64,000 nucleotides of DNA from Bacteroidales bacterium. Its GTDB lineage: Bacteria; Bacteroidota; Bacteroidia; Bacteroidales; F082. The stretch is taken from NCBI GenBank assembly GCA_028277395.1, contig JANQGJ010000019.1:1-64000 (forward strand), written 5' to 3'. Position numbers and translations under genes: made by a program. Of this stretch, positions 1 through 10,058 are shown piece after piece. The stretch's first letter is position 1. Each line of letters begins with the position of its first letter. The notes beneath the pieces are model-generated. The model was not told where the DNA came from. It saw only the letters and a list, made by a program, of their open reading frames with translations, and searched no databases.

Positions 1-1705
1 TCATCATATTGCAGAAGTAGATAATTCAATATATCTTCAGAATATACTGAGTAAAGCGAAAAAAGGAGCAAAACTAGATAACCTCATAACCATACTGGTT
101 GATGAAAATATTGATGCTGACGATGCAAGAGATTTTATTTATGAGCTTGTTGAATCACAGTTGCTGGTAAGTGAGATGGAACCTAATGTAACAGGTGATG
201 ATTTTCATGACAGACTACTGGAAAGATTTAAATCGTTTGAAGATAATGATTATTCAAAGCGGGTTACCACTATTTTAAGTTATATTAAAGATAAGTTCAA
301 GAAAATTAAAACTGGTCATATTGACAATTACATATCTGAATACGAAAGTATTTCACGGGAATTAAAACAGCTTGATACAAACTACAGGTTAAATTTCCTT
401 TTTCAAACAGATTTGGAAATTCCTTATGACAGTTGTTTTTTAAAGTATGAAATTGCTGAAGATATTAAAATCGCCCTTACTATTTTAAATAAGCTTAACC
501 CAAAAAGTCCCGAAAACAACATGTCGAAGTTTAAGGCTGCTTTTGTTGAGAGATTTGATAGTGAGGAGGTTCCATTACTTTTTGCTCTAGACAATGAATC
601 GGGTGTTGGTTATTTACAGGATGAAACCGGAGATGTAGCACCTCTTGTGGATGATTTGTTTTTGCCGGAAAGCAAACAGGTTTTTCCGGTAGTTCAATGT
701 AGTAAAATTCAATCTTTTTTACATAATGTTTATATCAGATCATTGTTGGAGAACGAAAAAACGGTTGAGATTTTTGATGATGATTTGATTGGATTGCATG
801 AAAAATGGGACGACTTACCTGAAACCTTATCTGTCTTAACCCAAATAATAGGCTCTTCAAAGAATGAAAAACCTGATATCTTTATTAAGTCAGCAGGAGG
901 ATCTACAGCGGCAAACCTGATTGGAAGGTTTTGTAATTCAGATAGTGTGGCACTCAGTTTGGTAAAAGAAATTATTGACTGCGATGAGAAAAACAATGGT
1001 GATGTAATATATGCCGAGATAGTACATTTACCTGAATCTAGAACCGGCAATATACTTGCACGTCCAACATTACGCGATTATGAAATTCCATATCTCGCTA
1101 AGTCAGGTATTAATATTGATAACCAGATTCGGTTGGATGATCTCTATATTTCAGTTCGTGGAGATCAGGTTATATTAAGATCTGATAGTCTGAATAAAAC
1201 AGTAATACCTCGCTTGACTTCAGCCCATAATTATTCCTTTAATTCATTACCAGTTTATCAGTTCCTTTGTGATCTTCAGGTTCAGAATTTACGTGGTGGT
1301 TTAAATTTTAACTGGGGACCGTTAGCAGATCAATATCAGTTCTTACCCGGGATAAGATACAGAAATATAATTTTGTCAAGACCAACCTGGAATATTAAAA
1401 AGACAGATATAAAGCACATCCTTATCAAAAGCAACGAGTCAGAAAGGATAGCTGCCTTTAATATGTTAGTAAAGAAATTTGCTCTTCCAAAAGAAGTGCT
1501 ATTATGTGAAAACGATAATGAACTTTATCTTAACCTGGAGAATAACAATTGCATAGGAATACTACTAGACCAGGTAAAAACTCAAAACAATTTCGTCTTA
1601 ACTGAATTTTTATTCGATCCAGATGATTTGATAGTTAACACACAGGAAGGTGGCACTACAAATGAATTTGTATTTGCGTTTCATAAAAGGAAAGATCAAA
1701 ACTAA
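1..1705 (+). CDS. lantibiotic dehydratase (LanB-type), glutamylation part, 5' end outside window
   Basis: The frame is open from base 2 with no stop, so the gene starts left of the window; the ATG at 161 is internal. About 567 residues are visible. LanB proteins use glutamyl-tRNA to glutamylate Ser/Thr of a precursor peptide before elimination to dehydro-residues. Family blocks are readable: LLVSEMEPNVTG near visible residue 52, GNILARPTLRDYEIPY around 345-360, and VIPRLTSAHNYS about 50 residues later. It stops at TAA (1703-1705) before any SpaB_C elimination domain. That domain follows as a separate gene in the same frame after 15 bases. Protease, exporter and adaptor genes follow, so this is a RiPP cluster. 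The split resembles the two-protein LanB of pinensin-type Bacteroidota lanthipeptides (known from the family). A nonsense mutation in a once-fused gene is the alternative. Confidence 0.88.
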   Translation, partial: HHIAEVDNSIYLQNILSKAKKGAKLDNLITILVDENIDADDARDFIYELVESQLLVSEMEPNVTGDDFHDRLLERFKSFEDNDYSKRVTTILSYIKDKFKKIKTGHIDNYISEYESISRELKQLDTNYRLNFLFQTDLEIPYDSCFLKYEIAEDIKIALTILNKLNPKSPENNMSKFKAAFVERFDSEEVPLLFALDNESGVGYLQDETGDVAPLVDDLFLPESKQVFPVVQCSKIQSFLHNVYIRSLLENEKTVEIFDDDLIGLHEKWDDLPETLSVLTQIIGSSKNEKPDIFIKSAGGSTAANLIGRFCNSDSVALSLVKEIIDCDEKNNGDVIYAEIVHLPESRTGNILARPTLRDYEIPYLAKSGINIDNQIRLDDLYISVRGDQVILRSDSLNKTVIPRLTSAHNYSFNSLPVYQFLCDLQVQNLRGGLNFNWGPLADQYQFLPGIRYRNIILSRPTWNIKKTDIKHILIKSNESERIAAFNMLVKKFALPKEVLLCENDNELYLNLENNNCIGILLDQVKTQNNFVLTEFLFDPDDLIVNTQEGGTTNEFVFAFHKRKDQN

Positions 1706-1720
1706 ATAAAACGATCATTT

Positions 1721-2599
1721 ATGAAAAGGAATTTTATAACAGGTGATAATTGGTTGTATTATAAATTTTACTCAGGACAAAAAACTTCAGATCTGATTCT
1801 AAAGGAAATTATAAAACCAGTTACCACTAAACTGATTGACTGTGGCATAATTAGCAGCTGGTTTTACATACGTTATGCCGACCCAAAAACTCATTTAAGA
1901 TGCAGGTTTTTCATTAATAATACAGATAACATTAGTGTTGTTATTAATGAGATCTTTGAAGCGTGTTATCCTTTCGTTGATGCAGGACAGATTAACAGAA
2001 TCCAAACAGATACGTATAAGCGTGAACTGGAAAGGTATGGCAAAAATACAATAGAATTATCAGAATTGATATTTTGGCATGACAGTGAAATGATAGTTGA
2101 TTTGCTGGAAATAATTGATATTCATGGGGATGAAAATGTGCGCTGGCTGTTTGCAATGAAAGCGATTGACAGAATGCTGAACGACTTTGGATTTACATTA
2201 CATGACAAGTTTGAGTTACTGGATTATCTTGCCCAGATTTTTGGAAAGGAATTCAATATTGATTCATCTTTAATAATTCAGTTGAGTAATAAATATCGAA
2301 AAGAAAAAAGAGATATCTTTGAATTCATGAAAATGCCTGAGAATATTAACCATACTTGTTTCCCGGCAATAAAGCTACTAAATCGTAAATCAGAAAATAT
2401 CAAAAGTACAGTAAACAAGATACTGGAAATCAAATCCGGGGGAAAACTTGAAATGCGGTTTAATGATCTGATTGGAAGTTACATTCATATGATGATGAAT
2501 AGATTGTTTCGATCCAGACAACGACTTCATGAGATGGTAATTTATGGCTTTTTGTATCGGTTCTATCGTTCTGAACTGGCTCGCGAAAAATATAATTAA
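1721..2599 (+). CDS. thiopeptide-type bacteriocin biosynthesis domain protein (SpaB_C, LanB elimination domain)
   Basis: This 292-residue protein matches the stand-alone form of the C-terminal LanB domain (SpaB_C), which removes glutamate from glutamylated Ser/Thr to give dehydroalanine or dehydrobutyrine. Visible family features are the opening block DNWLYYKFYSG, the strand THLRCRFFI near residue 65, FWHDSEM near 120, and the C-terminal block HMMMNRLF around H256, corresponding to the region with the essential histidine in characterised LanB enzymes. It lies 15 bases after the upstream LanB gene and in the same reading frame, with one TAA between them. Its own TAA overlaps the ATG of the exporter gene by one base (TAATG), indicating translational coupling. 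Function by family is solid; the precursor and product are not in the window. Confidence 0.85.
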   Translation: MKRNFITGDNWLYYKFYSGQKTSDLILKEIIKPVTTKLIDCGIISSWFYIRYADPKTHLRCRFFINNTDNISVVINEIFEACYPFVDAGQINRIQTDTYKRELERYGKNTIELSELIFWHDSEMIVDLLEIIDIHGDENVRWLFAMKAIDRMLNDFGFTLHDKFELLDYLAQIFGKEFNIDSSLIIQLSNKYRKEKRDIFEFMKMPENINHTCFPAIKLLNRKSENIKSTVNKILEIKSGGKLEMRFNDLIGSYIHMMMNRLFRSRQRLHEMVIYGFLYRFYRSELAREKYN

Positions 2600-4812
2600 T
2601 GAATATGTCAAAGTTTCCCTTTACCAAACAATTTGATTCGATGGACTGTGGTCCGGCATGTTTAAAAATGGTGGCAAAATATCATGGTAAATCATATTCA
2701 CTCTCAAAGTTAAGGGATCTTAGTCATATTACAAGAGAAGGGGTTTCACTACTGGGAATCAGTGATGCTGCTGAAAAGATCGGACTTCGTACACTGGGAG
2801 TAAAATTACCTTATGAAAAACTCAGAGACGAAGTTCCCTATCCCTGTATTGTGCACTGGAAGCAAAAACACTTTGTTGTTGTATATGATGTTATCAGAAA
2901 AAAGAATGATGATATCATAAAAGTAGCAGATCCGGCGCATGGATTGATAAATTATACAAAACAGGAGTTTCTTTCAGGATGGATTAGTTCGTCTAACTCA
3001 GAAGAAGATACCGGTATTTGTTTGTTACTTGAGCCAACACCTGACTTTTATGAACAGGAAGATGAACAAATTGATAAGAGCAGTTTCCGGTTTTTGTTTT
3101 CATATATCAGACCATATCACAAGTTTATAGTACAACTGATACTGGGAATGATACTGGGAAGTATACTCCAGTTAATATTTCCGTTTCTGACACAATCGGT
3201 TGTTGATGTTGGTATCAATAATCGTGATCTTGGCTTTATTACCCTGATCCTAATTGCCCAACTGGTCTTGTTCATTAGCCTTACCACGGTAGATTTCATT
3301 CGTAGCTGGATATTACTTCATATAAGTACAAGGATAAACATATCACTGATCTCTGATTTCCTGATAAAGTTAATGAAATTACCAATTGGATTTTTCGACT
3401 CCAAAATGATCGGAGATCTTATGCAACGGATTGGTGATCATACCAGGATTGAAAATTTTCTGACAGCATCCTCTCTTCAGGTACTATTTTCAATGGTAAA
3501 CATTGTAATATTCGCAATTGTTCTTGGTATATACAGCATTAAGATACTTGTAATATTTATTTTGGGAAGTATATTGTACATCGCATGGGTATTAGTATTT
3601 ATGAAGCGTCGTCGTGAGCTTGATTACAAAAGGTTTGCCCAGATGTCGGATAATCAGAGTAACCTTATTCAACTGATAACGGGAATGCAGGAAATAAAGT
3701 TAAACAATTGTGAAAAAAGGAAGCGCTGGGACTGGGAGAAAATACAATCACGTTTGTTTAAGGTTAATATTAAAGGTCTTGCCATAGACCAGTATCAGCA
3801 GGCTGGCGGTACTTTTTTTAACCAATCCAAGAATATCCTTATTACATTTATTGCAGCTGAATCTGTAGTCACCGGCAATATGACATTAGGTATGATGGTT
3901 GCTGTACTGTATATTATTGGTCAGTTAAATGCGCCGGTTGAGCAATTGATTGGAACGATCAGGTCGGCACAGGATGCCAGGATAAGTTTAGAAAGGCTGG
4001 GGGAAATACATTTGAAAGATGATGAAGAACCGGTAAGTAACGAAATTCAGTTGTTGAATAATATCCCTCATAATAAACAATTAAGCTTAAGGAATGTTTT
4101 CTTTCAATACGAAGGGCCAAGATCCCCGTTTGTACTAAAAGATTTAACCCTTGAAATACCCCAAAACAAAATAACAGCAATAGTTGGAGCAAGTGGGAGT
4201 GGTAAAACAACATTATTGAAGCTGTTACTTGGTTTTTATAAGGCTGAAAAAGGGGAAATCAGAGTAGGGGAGAATCAACTTGACTCAATTTCAGCCAGCG
4301 TGTGGAGATCAGGTATAGGAGCTGTAATGCAGGATGGTTTCATATTTTCTGATTCCATAGCGAATAATATTGCAATAAGTGATGAGTCTATAAACTATGA
4401 GAAGCTGATAAATGCCGTTAAGGTAGCCAATATTCAAAAATTTGTAGAAGCATTACCTTTAGGATTAAATACTAAAATCGGACAGGAAGGAATTGGTCTT
4501 AGTCAGGGACAGAAACAACGAATTTTAATTGCCAGGGCAGTATATAAAAACCCTGAGTTTATTTTCTTTGATGAGGCAACAAACTCATTAGATGCAAATA
4601 ACGAAAGAATTATAATGAAAAACCTTAATGAATTTTTCAAAGGAAGGACTGTATTAGTTGTGGCACACAGATTAAGTACTGTAAAGAATGCTGATCAGAT
4701 AGTTGTTTTAGATAATGGAAAGGTAATTGAAGTTGGTAACCATACAGAGCTGACAAATGCAAAAGGAGCTTATTATGAATTGGTGAAAAATCAGCTTGAA
4801 TTGGGAAACTAG
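2599..4812 (+). CDS. peptidase-containing (C39) ABC exporter for a leader-bearing RiPP
   Basis: A 737-residue ABC transporter of the bacteriocin-processing type. The N-terminal C39 peptidase has its catalytic Cys17 in DCGPACL, His91 in KHFVVVYD and Asp111 in ADPAHG. A transmembrane domain spans roughly residues 165-460. The ATPase follows with Walker A GASGSGKTT near 528, signature LSQGQKQR near 634, Walker B FIFFDEAT near 655 and the H-loop in VAHRLST. Family knowledge: such proteins cut leaders after a double-glycine-type site and export the core peptide across the inner membrane. All peptidase and ATPase key residues are present, so it should be active. It is translationally coupled to the SpaB_C gene and followed by an HlyD adaptor, giving a modification-cleavage-export order. 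Confidence 0.93.
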   Translation: MNMSKFPFTKQFDSMDCGPACLKMVAKYHGKSYSLSKLRDLSHITREGVSLLGISDAAEKIGLRTLGVKLPYEKLRDEVPYPCIVHWKQKHFVVVYDVIRKKNDDIIKVADPAHGLINYTKQEFLSGWISSSNSEEDTGICLLLEPTPDFYEQEDEQIDKSSFRFLFSYIRPYHKFIVQLILGMILGSILQLIFPFLTQSVVDVGINNRDLGFITLILIAQLVLFISLTTVDFIRSWILLHISTRINISLISDFLIKLMKLPIGFFDSKMIGDLMQRIGDHTRIENFLTASSLQVLFSMVNIVIFAIVLGIYSIKILVIFILGSILYIAWVLVFMKRRRELDYKRFAQMSDNQSNLIQLITGMQEIKLNNCEKRKRWDWEKIQSRLFKVNIKGLAIDQYQQAGGTFFNQSKNILITFIAAESVVTGNMTLGMMVAVLYIIGQLNAPVEQLIGTIRSAQDARISLERLGEIHLKDDEEPVSNEIQLLNNIPHNKQLSLRNVFFQYEGPRSPFVLKDLTLEIPQNKITAIVGASGSGKTTLLKLLLGFYKAEKGEIRVGENQLDSISASVWRSGIGAVMQDGFIFSDSIANNIAISDESINYEKLINAVKVANIQKFVEALPLGLNTKIGQEGIGLSQGQKQRILIARAVYKNPEFIFFDEATNSLDANNERIIMKNLNEFFKGRTVLVVAHRLSTVKNADQIVVLDNGKVIEVGNHTELTNAKGAYYELVKNQLELGN

Positions 4813-4858
4813 AAAATAGTTTGTGATTGATTATCAGTTATAAAATATAAATCAAATA

Positions 4859-6157
4859 ATGCCATTAGAGAGATTAAATATCAGGACAGAAGAGATAGAC
4901 GAAATTCTCGGTAAAACACCCAATAAAATCATCAGATGGGGAGTGTCTGTTATTTTTGTCATTGTAATTGTGATTATTATCGGAAGTTGGTTTTTTAAGT
5001 ATCCTGATACAATCATTTCCTCTATTGAGATTACAACATTAAACCCACCATCGGATATAGTCGCTAAAGCATCAGGTAAGCTGGAAACAATATTCGTTAA
5101 TGATAACGAAGATGTTGTGGCGGGACAAATGATAGCAATTATTGAGAATCCTGCTAACTATGATGATGTTAATACTTTAATCCAATACATGGATTCAAGA
5201 AACTCTGACTATTTGGTTCAGGATTTTTCATCATCGCCCAGACGGCTCAGAAGTAATATGGACTTAGGTGAACTCCAGGTTGCCTATTCACAATTTTTAA
5301 CTTCATATAAAAACTATAAGAACTACACGGATCTCAATTATCATGAAAAGAAACTGGAAGCGGTAGATAGTCAGATAGTTGATTATAATATTTATTACAG
5401 GAATAAAGAGCAACAGAAAGCGACGATTACAGAGGATCTGGAAATTGCAGCCAGAGATTTTGAAAGACATAAAAATTTGTTTGCATCCTCAACCATTGCT
5501 GAGGTTGAACTTGAGAAATCCAGAAGCAGGTACCTAAGTAAGAAGTATCTGTTAGAAAGTATTCAAACCTCTCTGGCAAATATTAAAATTCAGATTTCCA
5601 GGCTGGAAAACGAGAAACTGGATTTAGAGTTGCAACAACGTAAACTGGAGGAAGAATTGATGACCAGGCTGAATGAAAATTATGATAATCTCCGGGCCCG
5701 GCTTGATATATGGGAAAAGAAGTATATACTGGTTGCTCCGATTGACGGGAAGTGTATTTTTACAAAATACTGGAGTGAAAACCAAAATGTGATTGAAGGC
5801 GAGAAAATTATGACTATTGTCTCAACCATGCCGGATAAAATAATTGGTAAACTATTATTGCCTGTTCGGGGTGCAGGAAAGGTTAAAGCAGGTCAGAAAG
5901 TAAATATCCGCCTTTTAAATTACCCATATATGGAGTTTGGTGTTTTGGAGGGTGTGATTAAAAGCATTTCCGATATACCGAATGATGACTACTACTATGC
6001 TGAAGTTTCTTTCCCTGATGGTATGAAAACCAACTACAATATTGATATTACCTTTTCGCAAAATATGCAGGGATCTGCCGAAATTATCACTGATGATATT
6101 CGGATCCTGAACAGAATTTTTCAGCCAATAAAATCAGTAATTAAAAATCGTTTGTGA
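4859..6157 (+). CDS. HlyD-family periplasmic adaptor of the RiPP exporter
   Basis: This 432-residue protein has one N-terminal membrane segment (about residues 25-46), a biotinyl-lipoyl-like half (DIVAKASGKLETIFVNDNE, about 63-82), a long coiled coil (about 150-280), a second lipoyl half (ILVAPIDGKCIF) and a beta-barrel end. This is the layout of HlyD/membrane-fusion proteins that bridge an inner-membrane ABC exporter to an outer-membrane channel. It starts 46 bases after the C39 exporter gene on the same strand, so the two most likely form one export unit. No outer-membrane TolC-like gene follows; the next gene is convergent. It is the last gene of the cluster on this side. Confidence 0.88.
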   Translation: MPLERLNIRTEEIDEILGKTPNKIIRWGVSVIFVIVIVIIIGSWFFKYPDTIISSIEITTLNPPSDIVAKASGKLETIFVNDNEDVVAGQMIAIIENPANYDDVNTLIQYMDSRNSDYLVQDFSSSPRRLRSNMDLGELQVAYSQFLTSYKNYKNYTDLNYHEKKLEAVDSQIVDYNIYYRNKEQQKATITEDLEIAARDFERHKNLFASSTIAEVELEKSRSRYLSKKYLLESIQTSLANIKIQISRLENEKLDLELQQRKLEEELMTRLNENYDNLRARLDIWEKKYILVAPIDGKCIFTKYWSENQNVIEGEKIMTIVSTMPDKIIGKLLLPVRGAGKVKAGQKVNIRLLNYPYMEFGVLEGVIKSISDIPNDDYYYAEVSFPDGMKTNYNIDITFSQNMQGSAEIITDDIRILNRIFQPIKSVIKNRL

Positions 6158-6184
6158 TCTGAATCTGACAAAAGATAATTACAA

Positions 6185-9100
6185 TCAATTCCTGATTATA
6201 TAAATCAAATTTGAGGTTCGTTTAGTATTATCAATAATTGTAAGTTCAAGGTTGTATTTTCCGGCAAAACCTTCAATTACCTCCCTTGAAATAAATTCCA
6301 GTTTGAACTTTGTTTTATTAAATCCCATACTTGTAGAGAAAAATTCTGTTAATTTAGTGCCCATGTGTCTTCTGTTGAGGTCCTTATCGGCATCACGAAT
6401 AATAAGCAAACCGTTATTGTTTAATTTCTCCCTGCATTTTTCCATTATATCAATCTGTATTGATTTGGGCATGTAATGAAGCACATCGTTAAGAACAAAA
6501 ACATCAGAGAATTTAAAATCGATATTAGTAATATCACCAACGACAAAGTTAACGTTTTCAGACCTCACAGCACAATTTGTTGCTACTGCTATTTTATCTG
6601 GGTCATAGTCAATACCTGTTATATCGCGTTCTTCCGAAACCAGGTTAAGTAACAATGGTAAGAAGCCGTAACCACAACCCAGATCCGTGATCTTACAATT
6701 ATCTGGAATCAGATCATTAAAAATATTGTAATTATCCTCCAGTTGCAGTTTAATTCTGGTATACCATTCAAGAACCGGGCCTTTGTACAAAAAATTCTTT
6801 TTTATAAAGTCATTGAAATAGTCGGGTGTCTCAAGAGTTCGGGCAACTTTATAATACTCTTCTTCAAAATATGCTTTAACACGTTTTGCCTGTTCTCTTG
6901 GAGTGTCACCAAAAGTTCCGTCAGACAGCTTAATTCTGGGCAAGAATTTTGTAATTGTAACTGCTCTTTTTAAGAAAAATTCACTTTTTTTCAGAGCTTC
7001 CTTTTGACCGTATATTATAATAGGAAGTAAGTCAAGGTTTAATTCATTTGCAAGGTAAAACGCACCTTTGTGGAACCGTTTGAGTTTACCGCCCTCCGAA
7101 CGATGCCCCTCAGGGAAAACCACAACAGAATACCCGGTATCGGTTTGTTTTTTTACTTGTTCTACAATTGATTCAATGTTATTGTCGACCTTAATAAAGC
7201 CTGCAAATCGCAGGGCTGGCCCGTAAATGGGATTGTTAAAGTTACGCGGATTTGTAAGTACAACTACCTTGTAATTTAACAGCATCATTAACATCAGATC
7301 AATATGCGACTGATGATTTGCAATTATAATTGATGGTGTACCATAGTCTTCGCCATTTGGGTTTACTATAATCTTTTTTGAAGCAAAGTTCATATAGATC
7401 ATAAACCATGTCAGGTATCTGAAAAGCTTGTGTATAAAAGTACTTTTTGCTTTTTTTGGGACAGGTATAAGTCTTAACAGAACAGATAGCGCTGATAATA
7501 AGACAGATCCTGCAATGAATACAAAAAGCGCCCACATTGAAAACAAGAAATCAACAAAAGTAACAGGGCGGGTCCTTTTACCTTTTTTATAATTTACAAG
7601 CCATTTGAATATCGCAGGTAACAATGTTAATGTAATAAATATCACTGATATTATCCCGATTATCGACATTAGAGCGATTGATCGTAAGGCAGGGTGTTCT
7701 GCAAAGATCAATACGCCAATTCCCAGCAGGGTTGTTATTCCCGATAATATAACGGAAACGCGATAAGAACTCTGATCACGTGTACCATATTTATATTCCA
7801 TGAGTAGTCCACGCATAATAAAGATGCTATAGTCGATCCCTAATCCAAATATGAAAGTAAGAATTATTACATTAAATATGTTAAAATCAATATCAGCAAT
7901 TCCCATTATTCCAACTGTCCATATCCAACTGAATATCATAGGTATCATTGTAACTATAGTGAGTTCAATCCGTCCGTATGCAATCAGAAGTATTATAAAA
8001 ACCAGGCTGATCGAAATAATAACCAGTTTATTAAAGTTGTTTTTTAGGATGGTTACAAACTCACTGGTAATAAGGCGCTTGTCAATTACCCATGCTTTGT
8101 CATTTTTGTCAAATGCATCATAAACCTCATTAATATCATAGTTGGAATTATCTACTTTTATTACATTGATTATTGCCGATAATGTATCAGTTTCAATAAT
8201 AAAGTTATCAAGAAAATAATCTTTAAGGATACCTGCTTCATCGGGAGTTATTATATCGAAATCTTTAGTGATCCAGGATTTAAATCCATCAAATGCACCT
8301 TCTCTGAATCCGGTTTTAACTGCAGCATTATCAATTAAGGTGATAACTTCTTCTGATTTACCCTTCCAGTACTGTTCCCATTTTGAAATAGCTTTCATTT
8401 GCATTTGTTGAGATGGAAAAATACTGTTAATAACCGATGCGTTCTGAATGATGTTTAAGTCTGTCAAACTATCAATGATGCTACTGGTATTATTATTATT
8501 TTCAAGTGCATCAGTTACATTATCTCCGGGAGTTACTATGAATATTGTTTTCTTGCTGAGGTTCGTAATTTCATTTAGCTTTTTCTCGGCTATGCTGAGC
8601 TTATCACTCATATAGTTGTTTTTCATCATATCTGCGTCGAAACCAACATTTTTTGAAGCAAAAAATAGTATGACGGTTGCAATTAAAATACTAACCTTCA
8701 AATAATTATTTCCTGATAAATTTAACGAAGCAATTTTGTCTATCCAGTTACTTTTTCGCTTTGTTTGTGTATCAGGCTGCTTAGTGGATAAGCCTGCAAA
8801 ATGTGGGAGGGCTATTAAAGAAAACAGAGCGGCACTTATAATACTAACAGCTGCAAAAAGACCTAGATCATTGAGAGCTTCCGAATTAATAAAATAAAGT
8901 GATAAAAATGCAGATGCTGTTGTAAAGCTGCTTAGTAAAACCGGAGCTGATATATTACGAAATAATAACCCGGGAGCGTTATTCTGTCGGATATGTGAGT
9001 AAATATGTAATGCGAAATCAACCGATATACCAAGTAGTACTGATCCTATACCAAGTGAAATAGCTGAGACTTCTTTTTTAAAAACATATAATATCGAAAG

Positions 9101-10030
9101 TGAAACTAATGCACCAAAAGCAACAGGCAGAAAAACTACAAAAAATGTACGTTTACTTTTGAAGAAAAATGTAATGATAAATACCAGTACTATAAGAGCG
9201 AGCGATATTGTGAGAATTATATCCTGTTTTATTTGATTTGCATTCCCTGTTGCAACCAGTGCATTTCCAAAATAATCTACATTTATTTCCGAAAACCTGC
9301 CTCTGGTATTATTATTAACCAACCTGTCAATGCCACTGAAAAGTAAATTATTATCTGAGGTGTTGTTTGTAGATGTTGGAGTAATCAGAAATACTATATT
9401 CTTTTTGTCTTGTGATATGAAAAATTTGCCATATGGTTGAAAATTATTATCGCTGTTCAGGTTTTTATATTTATCCAGTGCCAGCTGGGATAAATACAAG
9501 GGATCTGATGCAATTATTTTTTTGGTGACGAAAGAAACCGGGGATAACAGGTTTGTATAACCCGACATGATCAGCTTTTCTATATTATCGCCATCAATAA
9601 TTGAATCAATTTTATTGTAATCTTCATCACAGAGAAAAACCGGCAGATGTTTGTGTACAATATCATATACTTCCATCATTTCCCTTTCATTGGGAGTAAA
9701 GTCGATACCTTTAACGTAATCAGGTATATATAATGATGTTATTGAGTCTGTAAGTATTTTAGCAAACTCTGCAAGTAGTTTGATATCCGTAGTTTCATCA
9801 TTGTTGGAACTAATGCTAAATACAACTTTGTCGAGGAATTTCGAATTGGAATAAACAAAACTCATATTATTTATTTCCTCGGTGTCAGGTAGTATTTTCG
9901 ATATGTCCTCTGAGAGTCTGAGTTTACTGGAGTAATAACCACAAACAGCAATAATAACCACTAAAAAACAAAGGGAGATCAACCTGTGTTTTGTTATCCA
10001 GTTATATATTGCTATGAATGGTATGCTCAT
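6185..10030 (-). CDS. trifunctional MMPL transporter / lysophospholipid acyltransferase / SAM methyltransferase
   Basis: A 1281-residue fusion of three domains. Residues about 1-820 are an RND/MMPL lipid-exporter core with two halves of membrane helices. Each half carries the intramembrane GxxxD-type helix (SVLLGISVDFALH and FGLGIDYSIF). Residues about 880-1060 are a PlsC-type acyltransferase with HX4D in NHQSHID near 905 and FPEGHRS near 973. Residues about 1075-1281 are a class I methyltransferase with the SAM loop DLGCGYGF near 1117. All three active-site signatures look intact. This fusion is known in Bacteroidota and usually sits in aryl-polyene, flexirubin or dialkylresorcinol lipid loci. 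Here it follows a GT2-DUF2062 gene by 28 bases but no ketosynthase or ACP genes are nearby. Likely job: assembling, methylating and exporting a lipid to the outer envelope; the substrate is unknown. Confidence 0.9.
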   Translation of the reverse strand: MSIPFIAIYNWITKHRLISLCFLVVIIAVCGYYSSKLRLSEDISKILPDTEEINNMSFVYSNSKFLDKVVFSISSNNDETTDIKLLAEFAKILTDSITSLYIPDYVKGIDFTPNEREMMEVYDIVHKHLPVFLCDEDYNKIDSIIDGDNIEKLIMSGYTNLLSPVSFVTKKIIASDPLYLSQLALDKYKNLNSDNNFQPYGKFFISQDKKNIVFLITPTSTNNTSDNNLLFSGIDRLVNNNTRGRFSEINVDYFGNALVATGNANQIKQDIILTISLALIVLVFIITFFFKSKRTFFVVFLPVAFGALVSLSILYVFKKEVSAISLGIGSVLLGISVDFALHIYSHIRQNNAPGLLFRNISAPVLLSSFTTASAFLSLYFINSEALNDLGLFAAVSIISAALFSLIALPHFAGLSTKQPDTQTKRKSNWIDKIASLNLSGNNYLKVSILIATVILFFASKNVGFDADMMKNNYMSDKLSIAEKKLNEITNLSKKTIFIVTPGDNVTDALENNNNTSSIIDSLTDLNIIQNASVINSIFPSQQMQMKAISKWEQYWKGKSEEVITLIDNAAVKTGFREGAFDGFKSWITKDFDIITPDEAGILKDYFLDNFIIETDTLSAIINVIKVDNSNYDINEVYDAFDKNDKAWVIDKRLITSEFVTILKNNFNKLVIISISLVFIILLIAYGRIELTIVTMIPMIFSWIWTVGIMGIADIDFNIFNVIILTFIFGLGIDYSIFIMRGLLMEYKYGTRDQSSYRVSVILSGITTLLGIGVLIFAEHPALRSIALMSIIGIISVIFITLTLLPAIFKWLVNYKKGKRTRPVTFVDFLFSMWALFVFIAGSVLLSALSVLLRLIPVPKKAKSTFIHKLFRYLTWFMIYMNFASKKIIVNPNGEDYGTPSIIIANHQSHIDLMLMMLLNYKVVVLTNPRNFNNPIYGPALRFAGFIKVDNNIESIVEQVKKQTDTGYSVVVFPEGHRSEGGKLKRFHKGAFYLANELNLDLLPIIIYGQKEALKKSEFFLKRAVTITKFLPRIKLSDGTFGDTPREQAKRVKAYFEEEYYKVARTLETPDYFNDFIKKNFLYKGPVLEWYTRIKLQLEDNYNIFNDLIPDNCKITDLGCGYGFLPLLLNLVSEERDITGIDYDPDKIAVATNCAVRSENVNFVVGDITNIDFKFSDVFVLNDVLHYMPKSIQIDIMEKCREKLNNNGLLIIRDADKDLNRRHMGTKLTEFFSTSMGFNKTKFKLEFISREVIEGFAGKYNLELTIIDNTKRTSNLIYIIRN

Positions 10031-10058
10031 TTCGTAGTATTAGATTCCTTCAAAGTAT

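Noticed and set aside
161..1705. ATG at 161 as the start of the LanB-type gene
   Set aside because: The frame is open to base 2 and conserved LanB text (visible about ten residues before this ATG) continues through it, so the true start is outside the window.
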